DNA of 64,000 bases from Thunnus maccoyii (lineage: Eukaryota; Chordata; Actinopteri; Scombriformes; Scombridae). The stretch is taken from the NCBI RefSeq assembly GCF_910596095.1, contig NC_056555.1:9921501-9985500 (forward strand). The letters are read 5' to 3'. Each line of letters begins with the position of its first letter. Positions within the stretch are counted from its first letter, which is position 1. Of this stretch, positions 34,201-46,932 are shown piece after piece. The notes beneath the pieces are model-generated. The model worked only from the letters and a program-made list of their open reading frames with translations. It was not told the DNA's origin and ran no database searches. The position numbers and the translations under genes are program-made.

Positions 34201-37200
34201 GGAGGGGGAAATGAATTTATTGGCACTACAATTGGTCCGTGTAATGGGATATCCTCCCTCTCCAATCAGGATAATGCTGGGCCTTCGTTTTTCTCAACAG
34301 CCCAGAGTATTAATGCATGGCGTCTCTGGTAGAGGCGATTCTAATGGCTCTCTTCCAACCTGACAAACTCACTCGGAGAAACCATCGGGCCTGCGGTTCC
34401 CCCGGTCCATAACTCATAACAAACTCTGAAGTCTTCTCTCATCAGGCTAAATCCGCGAGCCATTCAGATATATTGTATGGTGAGCATTTCTCAAGGCATC
34501 AGACGCATGCAATAGCCAAACAGCCATCTCTTCGCACTATGATTTGTTTTGATTGTACACCAGTGCATGCAGGGTCCTATTGTTGCCATCCAGCTGCTGG
34601 AGCTGACTTCAGTTAGTGGTTAGCATGAATCTCTCTGGTCTTTCTCAATGCCTAATGAGTTAAAAGGCCTGGTACAGTCAATCAAATGAAGTTACCGATG
34701 ATATATTAGCAACGCAAGAGGGGGTACTACATTTCCATTTTGAAAAATAGTGAAAATGCTCAGAGAGACAGCATAGGGAAACACTGATTCATTTTACTAG
34801 GAATCAATGCTCATGTTTTTACACTGCTAGAACAATCCAGCTAGTTTTTATACATTTCTATTAAAATTTAGTCGTCTAGAACATTCTTATTTGGTTAAAC
34901 TGTCTACATGAAGAGGACATGGGGAACAAAGTTGGGTCCAAAGTGTCTCTCCTAGCTCGTTTACACACCACAAGAGAAAAGAGACATTTCCTCTGACAAA
35001 AGAAAGAAAGGGATCCAGACGTCTGTCTGCCTGTCTACCGTGTAGAAGAAAGTGATTGCTCCCAGAGCTGCTAGATTAAACATGGATCCAAAGCCACAGC
35101 AAGACCGCAACAAAACATTTCAGACTGAAATACAATTTATATAAGAGGTTCACGTTAGGACCAAACAGGCTTTTGTGAGAAATAAAACTGGGAAGAATGT
35201 TGACTAAAACCAGGGAGATGTGTGCGTTGCTGTGTTTACAGATCGCAGAGGTTTGATATAAATGCTTTCAGAAGATGGCACACCCAGATAGGCCTTCGGT
35301 CTGCTTCATAAGGAAGTCTTCACACTCCATTTATGAGTGCAGGACTATGACAATGGGTGTTGCAAGAACAGTGATGTCACAATCAGCAACTACAGATTGA
35401 ATCAAACTTTTGGGACACAGTTTTTCTTCTAAGGCAGGCAGAGAATTCATTGTGGTTGCTGCTTTTGGCATTCCGAACAAAAAAAATGCTTTCAATAAAA
35501 GTCTTGCCACCCATCTCAAAGTCTTTTTTAATGGCACTAAATTGAGCTACACTACAGCTCCCTCTCATGCCACTGATGATAGTCACATGAGCTTTGAGGA
35601 CAATACGAGAAGAATGAGAAAACAGCCTGATGTCAAACCGCAGAGCTGAACAGCATCGGAACTATGCTCGTTCACACACAGTTCACACAGTTGTGGAAAT
35701 CAGGGCACAGAGCTCAGTTGGGTTTGGTTAGCACAAGCCTGTTTATAGATTAAAGCAACACAATCCTGTCGCCCTCATCACACATCAGTCCACACTTGTG
35801 TCTCAAGGCTCATATTACCAACTGTTGCGTCTAATTTACTTTGATCTGATTTACTTTTTGTAGTCCAAGAATTTTCATTTGCTGGTGTTAAAAGTTTAAC
35901 ACTTTGTAAATAGTTTGCCTCAGAAAATCCTTAAGTAATTCCCCTGCTATTTGAGCAATTGTATGCTCTGCTGGACTACAATTACAGTCCCATCAGACCT
36001 CTCTGTCCCTTCTCATCCTCACTCAGCCTATTTTGCCTCTTTCATACAGTCTATACTAAGATAAAAAAAAAAGCAAACAGTTAAAACTAGAAAGAAAACT
36101 AGAAAAGGTGAGTTTCAGTGACACAAGCCAGGCAGCCAGGTGCAAACAGACTGACCTACTCTCAGCTCTTGTCCAAAGACTGTCCTCTCTCCCAGGGCTG
36201 AGCAGTTCCACCGGCCGTAGCGGAACTGGTACTGACACTCATTGATGCCCAGCTGGGCGCCTTCACCAATGACAATGATGGCATCGGGGCGGCTCTGACA
36301 GAGGGCTCTCTGACGGGGGGCCAATCCTGGTATCTTGTTGCAGATGATGTTAGCGCCCAGAGCTACCACGGAGGACAGCGCACTATAGGCAGAGAGAGAC
36401 AGAGTTTAATGAGAGGAACGTCCATCAGAACAGTTTCTACAAGGAAGCATTGATAATATTCTGTCTGGAAGAATGAGAACACACAAGAAGAAGTGACGAA
36501 ACAAAAATTGTATAAGCTGGTATGCTTATGGCAAACATGGCAGTTTGATTTGAAGTCTGTGCTCTGGTTTTGCTACCAGTTGGGCAATAAGTAAAGAGGT
36601 TTGTCCAATTGTTTCCAATAAACATTTACATTTTTGTTAAACTTTTTGTGATAGTTGGCAGTTGAACTGAAAGTAAGAAACCAAACAAACAAGACCAAAT
36701 GAGAAGATAAGAGCAGACTCTACAACATTCATCCTCACGCCAGACCACATCACATGTAATCTCAGGACCTCCAGAATGACATAAAAGAGAAGAATAGCTC
36801 ATTATAGAAATGGGTCCAAATCCAGTTCATTTCTGTCTGCCTCTCTCTCTCTCTCTGTGTGTTACAGAAAACATGAACCACCACAGCTATTTTAGGGTTC
36901 AGGACCTGCCCTTGTCATGAATGAGAGGCATGTATGGTGCAGCAATCATTCTCTTTGTGAGGGCCAGGGTCTTTTAATGCTATAAGAAAGAGCTCATTAC
37001 ATTGGCCTGTGCCTATAGGCAGAGCATGAAGTAGTCCAATATCACTCTTTTCCATATGCTGCCTTTCCAATTATGGCCCATGTCTGACGAGGTGCTCCTA
37101 TGACAGAGTGGCTCTGGTGTAATGTGTAAATCCATAAGAGCAGGTTATCTCATCAGCTACGCACATCTTAGAACATGTAAAAAAATCATGTAGATTAAAT

Positions 37201-37793
37201 AATGGCTTCAGTTCACTCTCTCTTTATAACCGGTCCTTTATGACACAATATTTGAATGAAAGGGATAAAACAGTTCATATTATGGGGGACAGCTTCGCAG
37301 CTCTTGTCCCGTGCTAGTGTGTGATTCCATTGTGGAAAAAAAAACCTAAATTGATTAAATGACACCAGACACGCGTTTCCAACCTATTTTTCCTAAATTT
37401 TGGCTGACTGGGTATTCCAAGTTACATTTTTTCCGTTTCCAAAATAATCTCTTTGCCACACCAGAACAAACTAGCTACGTTAAAGATTAAAATATGGCCA
37501 TTTACTCCATTTAGCAACATTAAAAGATAACTTTTTAAAGCGTAAAAACACCTGCAATAACCAGCTATTGCTTTCTAGGTGCGATCTATCCAAATCCACT
37601 GTGCGTAATTGGCCAATTTGCGCTTAAGCCACAACTGCCCCACGTGTTAGGCGACCTATAAATCAAACCGATGTGTTTAAATTGAGCAAGTGCATTTATA
37701 AGAAACCTACAGGTAGCTACCGCTGGTGAGGATGAGGAAGATCTGTGGGTAATAGACGGAGAGCAGCGCACTGCGAGACGGGATGATGAGCAT
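30773..37793 (-). CDS. wnt7b: Wnt7b, secreted Wnt ligand
   Basis: Secreted lipid-modified ligand of Frizzled receptors; Wnt7 also signals through Reck/Gpr124. Minus-strand coding exons: 37793-37711, 36382-36156, 32706-32435 and 31252-30773 (stop TAG 30775-30773). They join in phases 2, 1 and 0 and give 353 aa (human 349). The order is: hydrophobic N-terminus [20 protein letters not shown]; then [80 protein letters not shown]; the palmitoylation motif [10 protein letters not shown] (Ser about residue 210); and the Cys-rich end [17 protein letters not shown] ending [16 protein letters not shown] and the AFTYAI block fit Wnt7. Fish can have two wnt7b copies, and I cannot tell which one this is. 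Confidence 0.95.
31253..32434 (-). other. wnt7b intron 3
   Basis: 1.18 kb, AT-rich, with no repeat family recognised and no extra exon. Confidence 0.5.
32435..32706 (-). CDS. wnt7b: wnt7b exon 3
   Basis: 272 nt. It starts in phase 1 (G|GC AGC AGG = GSR) and ends AGRK|GTAATG. It encodes [10 protein letters not shown] through EAGRK, with the helical N-terminal Wnt domain motifs [10 protein letters not shown] and [20 protein letters not shown]. Confidence 0.95.
32707..36155 (-). other. wnt7b intron 2
   Basis: A 3.4-kb intron. It contains a complete small hAT element (33648-33944). The block at about 34030-34700 is of complex unique composition and has no simple repeats, so it is a candidate conserved non-coding element. 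The rest is AT-rich. Confidence 0.5.
33648..33944. mobile_element. Small hAT element (MITE) with 8-bp target-site duplication, wnt7b intron 2
   Basis: 297 bp with inverted ends CAGTGGTTCTCAA (33648-33660) and TTGAGAACCACTG (33932-33944), the classic hAT terminus. The flanks GACTAGAG (33640-33647) and GGCTAGAG (33945-33952) are an 8-bp duplication with one mismatch. It has no transposase. Confidence 0.88.
36156..36382 (-). CDS. wnt7b: wnt7b exon 2
   Basis: 227 nt, acceptor CTATAG|T. It encodes [19 protein letters not shown], then [41 protein letters not shown] and FGQELRV. The reading frame requires the donor GTAG|GTCAGT at 36155. A better-looking GTAGGT donor lies 4 nt upstream but would shift the frame. 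Confidence 0.92.
37711..37793 (-). CDS. wnt7b: wnt7b exon 1 (signal peptide)
   Basis: 83 coding nt from ATG (37793-37791). It encodes [20 protein letters not shown] and then ILTSGSYL, joined to exon 2 through CT|GTAGGT. The peptide is hydrophobic and suits a signal sequence. The start is supported by length and by smooth joining to ALSSVVALG. Confidence 0.88.
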
Positions 37794-38260
37794 GGTTGCG
37801 CATTGAACACAACTTGTTCTGCTCTCGCGGTTTGAAAAAAAAAAAAGAAGAAAAAAGAGGAGGATGTATGAACCAATCCTTTAGTCTGAGGTCCAGGAGT
37901 TGAACGCAGGTGTGTCGTCTCTTATTCCCGCCGCTGAGAGGTGGCGTCTTCAGCTAGTGGAGCCGTGGCGCGCTGCGGCAGCTCCAAGCTCCGCTGTCCA
38001 TGTGCTGGAGATGAGACGCTGCATCCCTCGGCCGAAGTGCGCTCTGCCACCTGGGCTGATAGAGGACTGGGTGGGAAAGAGAGCGAGAGAGAGAGACAGA
38101 CAGAGAGAGAGGGAGAGAGAGAGAGAGAGGGTGGGTGGGGGCAGTTGGGGTTCCGGATGTCAGATACGTGCCGCTCACGTCTCCCAAAAGTGAGACTGTT
38201 GTGGCATTGGAAGGCTGGGAGACAGTGGCCTCTCCCGGTGCACCAGCCCCCGGGATGAGT
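37794..38260 (-). promoter_or_regulatory. wnt7b 5' UTR / promoter region
   Basis: Immediately upstream of the wnt7b ATG on the minus strand. It is GC-rich at 37900-38060 with several CpGs, then has a long GA tract (about 38075-38130) and a GC-rich segment to 38260. The start site is not identifiable from sequence alone. Confidence 0.45.
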
Positions 38261-38338
38261 CTGCACACCGCGCATCCTAACGTATCCCCACCCCCAAAAC
38301 CTCCCACACCCCCACACCCCCCCACCCCCTCCATCCAA

Positions 38339-38364
<26 letters not shown>
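38075..38364. repeat. (GA)n and (CT)n tracts forming an inverted pair
   Basis: A purine tract with GAGA units at 38075-38130 and a CT tract at 38340-38364 are separated by about 210 bp. They are complementary to each other on one strand, so a stem or triplex is possible. Both lie within 600 bp of the wnt7b start codon. Confidence 0.85.
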
Positions 38365-38369
<5 letters not shown>

Positions 38370-38504
38370 ACTCAAGCTTGCATCAAATTTTTGTTTACGC
38401 TCTAAGTTGTAAAGCTGATCACCAAATGTATTATCCATGTTTGTATTTAGATTTTGAGTATTTTCCTTTTCATATTGATCAATCAGTGTGAGTTCTGGGA
38501 GGGC

Positions 38505-38580
38505 TGTTGGATGCACTACCTGTTGTGGAATCGAACCTGTGACCTTCTGGGTACAAGTATGACACCATTCCTCCCACCTT
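38505..38580 (-). repeat. tRNA-derived SINE-like fragment
   Basis: On the minus strand the segment contains AGGTTCGATTCC, a good match to the RNA polymerase III B-box consensus, after 'acccagaaggtcac'. I do not see a complete A-box partner, so this is probably a SINE fragment and not a functional tRNA gene. Confidence 0.4.
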
Positions 38581-41500
38581 TAAGGGATTTGACATGTAGA
38601 ATTACACGTAAATAACAATAATAAGGCCAATTTATCTCTCTCTAGTGTTGTCCAATCACATCCTTGTCTTTGGCAAACCAGTATTGATGTTGCGGAATTT
38701 AACTTGATGTGTTAAAAGTAAAAAGAGTGACTGAATGATTGGAGTGGAGATCACCAAAACCTACAGGATTTATGAATTAAACTGGTCAATGAAAGTGTGA
38801 AAACTCATCATCACTGGAGTAAGAGGTCAAACTTAGCACTATAACACTGTAGCTGCAGTGTCTGGCCAGCAGGGCAGATACTTGTTAAAATGCTTCAGTT
38901 TATGAGATTCTGTAGTCTTTTGGTTCATATATTCTGCCGGTGCATGATCAACCATACGCCCTCATGTGGTAGCAAGAAGAAAAATGTCATCATCCCAAAA
39001 CATCCGGTTTTGATGCTAGAGTGCACAGCAGGTAGTGCAGTATTCTGTAAGCAACAGTTTATCAAGTTATACTTTTTGAAATATTTCCTCTTTTGGAAAA
39101 GGAGTCGTTTCTGATCAAAATGTAGGACATTTTTTTTACATGGTGCATATTCTTGTGATAGTCTTTTGAACATATTGCAAAATACTGTGAACGCAAAAGG
39201 AATAATTGTCGCTGTCTCTTCCTTTTAACGATGTTCCATGCAAACAGTGTTTGCTGTGAAGCTGTAAAATGGAAAAAAAAGAAAAAAAAAAAAAGCACAA
39301 ACAGTGGGGACGGTCATGTTTAATTCCACGGGACCTTCAAAGGATCAGTTGTTTTATAGGTTTGCTTCACAGAGCGAACAGACGACAAAGGGCATATTTT
39401 CTTTGCTCACTGTTGACATTTTGGAAACCGAAAATCCATTGAAATATTCAGAGCTTTACTTGAGCCGTGCAAATAACCACAAGAAGATAATATTAATAAA
39501 GTTTGTTCCAAAATGAGATGTCAATCAGAACAAAAGTGAGACCTTCTCCCAGAAAAATGATTGAGGGGAGCACTGTGGAAATGAAACTTTTAATTTAAAT
39601 TCTCTGTCGCTGCCAACAAAGTGTTTTAGAAGATAGCAGTGATTTGGGATATAAAAGAATAAAATACCGTTCATTCTTTTGACTGTTATAAGATTGGCCT
39701 GATCCTCATGCCCGCTCAGCCTGCGTGTAACCATAGCTGCAGTCAGACATACAGAGTACTGTGAAGCAACTTTGCCACTAAATTGCACCGTCTTGGCTGT
39801 TGAAGTCTCCGTCTGGATGAAACCTCGTCACAGGAACTCGGGTCTACAGCCATTCCAGCGGACAACTCGCAGATAATGTCTCTGGCACTCTGTCAGCAGA
39901 GGCAGAACCCTTTGTGTATGTGTGTGTGTGTGTGTTCTCTATGACTCCCACTCTGTTTCTCTGTCTCTTCCTAACTCCCTCTCCCTCTCTCTTTCTGTCC
40001 AAATAATCCTCCTGACCACAATTTCCAAAGCCAAGATAGCACTTAAGCAGCGTGCACTCACTGTCCTGGCGCTCGCACAGAGATATCTGTTTCTTTTCAT
40101 ATTTTTGTGCTGAAGACGAGGTGAAAAGAGAGACATGGGAAGTTTTTTTTTTTATATATAGCTGAACAGGACATCAGATCAATGATGACAGTGGCTATAA
40201 AACTAACATATTTTTTCTCTGTCAGGAGTTTTGACAGAAGAGATTTTGATTGCATCATAACTCTCAAGGTTGCGTGAGTGACAGGGCTGGAGACAGGCAG
40301 GGAGAAACCGGAGCCTCAAGCTGGATATGAGCCTAAAAAGTCTAGATTAATAATAATAGTGTCTTACGGATCTGTGGGCTTTTGGGCCTATCTTGTCCTT
40401 AAGCCCAGAATCCCCAGCAGGGTCCCTGAGCGGTTGTCGAGGAGACAGGTATTGTTGATCATAATAGTAAACATCTGACAATTCATCACAAGTGACGTGT
40501 TTCTTTACAATAGCAGGCCTCGGAGTTGAAAGTGTCACACATGACAAACTTATCCACGTACAGCTGAAGACGCAGGGGAAGCTGCTAGACTCGGTCCGTC
40601 AACTTGTGGTAGGGAGAAAAAATGAACGTGCATTAATCCATAAAACACATTCCAAAACTAATAGAAAACACGTAGAAGCTTTTTTTTTCAGAATACATGG
40701 AGTATAGGGTTAGCTCAGGCAGAGCACTGAAGTCATGCTAGTACTGGCAGATTGGCATCAGCTGTTTCATTCATGCTTCACAAACACTGACTCATTCACA
40801 GCTGCTCAACTATCAGCTGACTGGTAACGTCCAATCATGTTAACGCAGGTTTTTACAGCCTGGTGACCTAACCTGCCACAGCTACCACAGTTTTTGATTT
40901 AAATAAGACTTAATTATAATGTATGTGTTTATTAAGGGCAAATTAGTTTAGTCTAACTGTATAACCATTTACTATATGGTCAAGTCCTTGACACAAGTGT
41001 GTCTGGCTGGACTGTAGTAGCGTAGTTACAGTCCACACACTGTGTTTAGCTTTGAGGAGTTAACGTTCAGTGTCTTTTTTTTTTTAAGTGTTTGGGCTGT
41101 TTATTTGAAATTTTGGCCCAATAAAAATGATTCAAGCAAGGAAGATCAGAACAGATGTTTAAAAGGGATCTTTTGGGGACATAAGCAGTTAAAAGTGTAA
41201 TAATAAATCAAAATATGCAGTATATTATAATGATCCAATGCATATTACAAACTCTTAAAAACGGGGAAAATAAAAATCTGATCCTTGATGTCCCGTAAAA
41301 AACTATTTAGGTTTCAGACAGTAGTCAGAAAGGAATAGGACAAAGAATAACAATGACTAACAAACAAAAGGAAACCTGATGCACTGTCATCATCATCACT
41401 ATTAACAAGACCATCTGAGGAAAACACGCAGACACCGAGGGGCCAACCCACTGTCGACATACGACACGCATAATTACACCTCCTTTAAAAAGACAATAGC

Positions 41501-44500
41501 TGACAAGAGCAAAGCAGCATAGAGAATGTTAAAACAACTGACTATAAAAGAAGAGTATGAAAAAAGATGAAAAAAAGTATTTTTACAGATAAAACCATCC
41601 AGGACCATCTTGTAATGTCTCTTAAAGTCAATGAACATGTCTTGTCTTGGTCTGCTGGCCGAGGACCTCCGTGTTGAGGCGGGTAAGACTTGAAAAAATA
41701 ATTTCAGTGAAGTGTCACATTTGACATTTTGTACTTAATTAGAGGGGGAAAGATGTGCATCAAAGGCCTCGGTCCTGTATATCATGTGTGTCTCTGATCC
41801 ACTAAGACACCCTGATGGGTTTAATTTGTTTAGGTCAGACAAGTGCATATGGGCCATTCTGGCACATAGCTACATGCAACTCAAGTGGCTTTCAAGCTTT
41901 ACCGCAATGTCAGAGGCACTGTTTAGACTGTAATATGGCAAGACAAACACATGGTGCTTATATGTGTAATGGGGTAAAACGCATGCTGGAATGCACAAGA
42001 AATCTGTGTGTGGTTGGGGAAATGAATATCGCCCCCTGCACTGTGAAGGGTTATGGAGTGTTATAGATAAAAAACAAAGCTGCCCCGGGGTGAGAGAGTA
42101 TTTATGACACAGCTAAAAGAAACTACTTTGTAATCAAATTTAATTTACACTGTTCAGAGCATCCCTGAAACCTGACAAAGCTGACAGGGGGAAATTGTTT
42201 CCATGTTGAGGAACAACAACGCAATTCCACTTTTGAGCAATTATTGTCCTTGGAGCATCTTGAACCTTTTTGAGAGCAGATGAAGGGAGGGCCGAACGGA
42301 GCACCATATTTTCTACAATGCCACGCAGCACATAAATGTCTTCAGAAATTATTCCTTTTATGTAAACAGGATTTATGTTTTTGGGGTGTAGAAATACAGA
42401 TTTTGAGAGATGTAAACATGTTGCAGATGTTGAGAAACTGGATACACGGCATCGCCAGAAATGGCTTTGAAAACAGAACCACGAGCAACTAACAAAGCCA
42501 AAAAAGGAAAAATTATGAGACCTGCTGCCTCTGAAAGTATATGATTCATCTGTGAATAAATCTTCAGACTGACACCTGCAATTGAAACTGCCTCTTATCA
42601 ACGTGATACACATTTATAAGTCTAGAGATTAATAGGAATGAAAACCTGCAGACTCTTTGCTTTAAATTAAATATGCCTGCAGCTTTTCTCTCAGCTTATT
42701 TTTGCCATTTTTCCCTCTTTCTTTAAGATTTTTATCCTTTTGCACCTCTCTCTGGCATTCTTTTGTTGTTGGGTGCCTCCGCCTTCATGTGTCTGTACTC
42801 CACCATTACTGCAGAGGGAGACAGAGCACCAGGGAAGGTCTCTCAGACCTCTCTGGTTTGGGTCAAGCATGTCCTCACGCCAACATTTTGTCTTTCATGT
42901 CATGAGAATAGCGGCTGTAGTACGCTTTACACCCATAGACCCTAACATTATGTTTTTATTAGTTAAAAATAGAGCTGTTATCATCACATCGTAACATGAT
43001 CACTCAGTTTAGTATGAAATGCAAAATATCTTAGTAGAGAAAATCCATCTCCTCTTGATTTCTTTCTTCTTTCCACTTATTTCAGGTCCTCTACATGCCT
43101 GACTGAGTAAAATATTTGCTGCTCAACCCGAAGTGAGTTTAACATTACCATGTCTCAGCAGCTCAGAGGCACCGGTAATGTATAATGTGAGTAATTCAGA
43201 GATCCTCAAGGGGGCTCTTTACTCCTATGTTTCAAAGTATTCAGGAGGCAAAGCTGTACAACAGCCTGTCGCTCCCACCGCCCGTCAGTGGTTCCACCAT
43301 CTTGGTTCCTACCATCGAAATTTCAAAATTTAACCGTCACGTTTTGTTCGTGTAAACACGGGACACGTAACGGCTTTCTCGTAGAACCTCTACTCTTTTA
43401 GTGACCATTAAAACAAATTATTATTTTGCTCATTGCTGCTTTTTTGTGAATCTGTTGTCTTAGACTTTTTTTGAACACTCAAAGCCTGTAAAGTAAAGGA
43501 ATTAAAAGGGTATTTCCATACTTTATTCCACCATCAACTACAGATGCCAGAAGTTAGTGCGCGTGCTCGTAAAAGCAAAATATCACATGTACAAAGGACA
43601 ACGTGAGTATACTCCCTTACTGGCAGATTACAGTCCTGTAAGTGTCTTTACTTACAGATAGAAACCTGAGACAGTAAGATTCAAAACCATCATTTCTGTC
43701 GGTGACCAAATCCTGTTACACTGTAATGTCACATTTGTTATTTGGCAACATACGTTTTTTTTTTAAACAATTACACCAATGAGAATTAGTTACTTAAATA
43801 ATATCCAGAGTCATACATACAAATTCAAATTGCCTTTTAAGGATTTGAGGGGAGTGTGTGCTGGTCTTCAGGCCCCTGATCCTGCTGTGTAATCCTGAGT
43901 TCAAATCCCATACACTGCATTCTGCGAGGGTATCTTTTAACAAAGGACCCCGAAGCTTAAGAGATGTCTTTTTATATCCTCCTACGGAAGGTCAACTAAC
44001 GGCAAATTATTTAAATTTATTTTTCTTTTATTGTACTTTTTTTCCCCCCAACCTTACAATTATGCATTATTTCATAAGACAAAATGAATCAGAAACAATG
44101 AAGGAGCTTCTAATTTGCTCCATTTCACCCTTTTACGTAAAGGAGAAATATATGAAAAGTGCACATTTTGTTTTTAAGGAAACCTGCTAAATTATAGATT
44201 TCATTGTATTTTGTAATTTACATCACCAAAGGTAGTAATTTCACTGCAGCTGGTTTGATCCAGCTCAACCTGATTTTATCTGTTAGTAATTCATATGTGA
44301 AGAATTATTACACTGGGGCTCTGGGAATCAAACATGTGTTACACTTCTGTAAGTTTCTATTCCCTTGAAAATACTCTGCCCTTAATGGGTTGGGCCTTAC
44401 TGTTGAAACACACTAAAAATCACTCCCACTCTCTCTTCCTCTCTCAAATTTACACACACACACACACACACATACACAAATTGATAAAACCACAACCTCT

Positions 44501-46863
44501 CAACCGGTTTTAGCAGGCTCTAATAGCTCAAATCATAGAAAGTCAGAGAAAAAAAAAAAAAAAAACTTTTCTAAGAGTCACATCATGTTAGTGCTGACCT
44601 TGCTGATTGAGTTTGCTCACAATCACACGGGTCAGGGCTGGGGTCAGGCCCATGGATCATTTAGTTTAATGGCTGTTTCCTGCCTTCTCAAATGTACGTG
44701 CCACATTGTAGGAAACGGGGGAGATGTAATGTAGTATGCAACCATATTATTTACAGGACATAATGCAGCGGTGAAAAAGGGTTGGGAAAAAAAAAGGTGT
44801 GCAGGGAAAGGAAGAAAAGCACCTACAGTAAGAAGGAAGAAAGAAGAAACGAGAAGAGGGAAAGATCAACAGCAAGAAACCGAGAGCCAGAGAGAAAGAA
44901 AGAGATGGTGACAAAGGCAGAAGGAGAGAGCTCTACTAATTTTGTGGCCTGTCTGTGTCACCAGCACCCTGTTGGGATGACAGATGTGCAGATGATGTCA
45001 TGTAGAAAGGGGATAGGGCGGGAGGGTGGAGCGACTGGAGCGCGGGAGGACAGTCGACAGGCGGAGCCTCGATCTGAGAGAGGGACTGGGGAGAGAGGAA
45101 GGGAGGGAGAGAGGGAGCAGGACTGTGGCAATCCTTCATTGCCCTGCAGTCACGCAATTATTCAGTTTTCACAAGATGTGACTCAGTATAGATTAGAAAG
45201 TGAGTGCTTTCCAAAAAGAGCTACTAGAACTTCTTAACAGCCTTCACTGTTTGTTGAAAATGTCCGGATGCATGCGAATCATACCAATCGCAGAAAAAAA
45301 AAAAAAAATGTCTGCGTTCGCCGTGCCATCGTCATTTTTTTGCGCTGCAGAGGCAACAAATGTGCTGAACCGGTGGTTTTTAGTTGCAGGACCTCTCACA
45401 AAGTGCAGCCTCTCCAAACCACACAGGCCATTGGAGCTATAATTTACTTAGTGCAGTCATTGCTGAAGTTTACCCTCCCATCCCCTGACCAGCCACAGCA
45501 TAAGAACCCAATTGTTCTCGTGGTCTGCAGTGACAATGGCTGTTTGTGGTCATCCAGAGAAAAAGAAAGTGAGAAAGAGAAAGGGATTGAAGAGGGGAGA
45601 AAGTAGAGCCATGCGATCCAGTAATTTGTACTGTTCGCTGCTAAAGATATAGTCAGGGTCAAGCTCCGGGTGGGGGGTCAGGGTGACCGCTGAGCCCTGC
45701 AGGGATCGCCTCAAGGACACCATTTTCCCAACAGTCTGCCCCATGTCCTGCGCTTTAACCCATCCAAGCCTCCACCAGCTAGAGCCGTGAGCTTTTTTAG
45801 CTTGCTTGCATTGCAGCAACAAGCTTCCCAGCCTCCTCTGCCCCCCACCTGCGCCCTTTCAGGCCAATTGTGCTGGCATGGCAGAGGGAGAAATTGAATG
45901 AATTAGGCAGTCGGATGTTGCCTAATGGTTGTACTGCACAAATGCAGCCATTCCTGGCATTGTTATGTGTTCGAGTGAGACTGAGAGGGATTGTGCTCTT
46001 CGGTCCAGCGCAGGAAAGCAGCTAATAAGTGAGACAACCTGTGGGAATCGGCCCAAGCCAAAAGAGGACTGAGGCAGTTTTTTCCCCCCCTTCTGTATTT
46101 GTGTAAGCTTTACTTTTAAGGTCTGCTTTTAGAAATTATTGATGCGCAATGACAGACAACAGTCCAGTCATTGATTCAGTCATGGTTGAACACGTGGCAG
46201 CTCTGCATTTAAAGTAACCCAAAACAAGATAAACATCACGTGAAAAATGTAGCACTAGAAAAAAAAAAAAATAGATCATGTTCTCAGGCCATAAAATAAG
46301 CAGGATACAAACACGTAAGACACAAAATAAGCATGTGGAGCTTTTCAAGGAGATAAGACACTGACATGTGTGCAGGTCTAGAGTTACCGAAAGATCAAAT
46401 CAGATATAAGTTACACTAAACAATTAGGAACATGTGCTCTTCTCGGTAAGCTACAGGAAAAGCTCTTATCCATTATTCATTTTCATGATTTCCTTAAAAC
46501 AATATTGAGCGCGTGCCATTCGTAAAAGATTACAAAAAGAGTTACAGAAGCTCTGAGGCAACTTAAATGCGGACAATATCCCTCGTCTATTCGGTGCACG
46601 TGCAGCAGCCAAATTGAGCTTCTGAGGAGTTTATCAAACTTTATACGCCAAGAGTGTGTGTCTAGAATTGGATTTCCGTCATAGAAAATGAGTAGAGACC
46701 GTGAAGGTCAAAAGGTCAGCGGCCCTAGATCCGTTCTCCCAGGCTCGAGCAACGTGATCGATCAAGTCTTTTCATGGTGCTGGGTTGGGGCGTGGCACTG
46801 CACTGCAGCAGGTTTTTTGGGAACAGGCCGGGTACCATCCAAGGAGAGGAAGGAGCAGCAGCA

Positions 46864-46932
46864 GAGGGGGTGGGGGGGTGAGGGGGGAGGTGGTGGAGTT
46901 GAGGGAGGTGGGGTGGGGGGGTGGGGGGGACA
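46864..46932 (+). repeat. G-rich tract with G-quadruplex potential
   Basis: Many runs of three to seven G separated by one to four bases (for example GGGGGTGGGGGGGTGAGGGG). It sits between two C/T-rich segments. Confidence 0.8.

Noticed and set aside
37922-38371. Overlapping open frames of 97-149 codons on both strands
   Set aside because: They come from GA/CT repeats and GC-rich promoter DNA, are full of RERE or SLSL strings, and have no family resemblance.
38505-38580. Functional tRNA gene on -
   Set aside because: Only a B-box-like motif is visible. I could not fold a full cloverleaf or find an A-box, so I treat it as a SINE fragment.
44782-45237. 151-codon open frame on +
   Set aside because: A Lys/Arg/Glu-rich reading of GA-rich DNA. 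There is no homology, no splice context and no poly(A) context.
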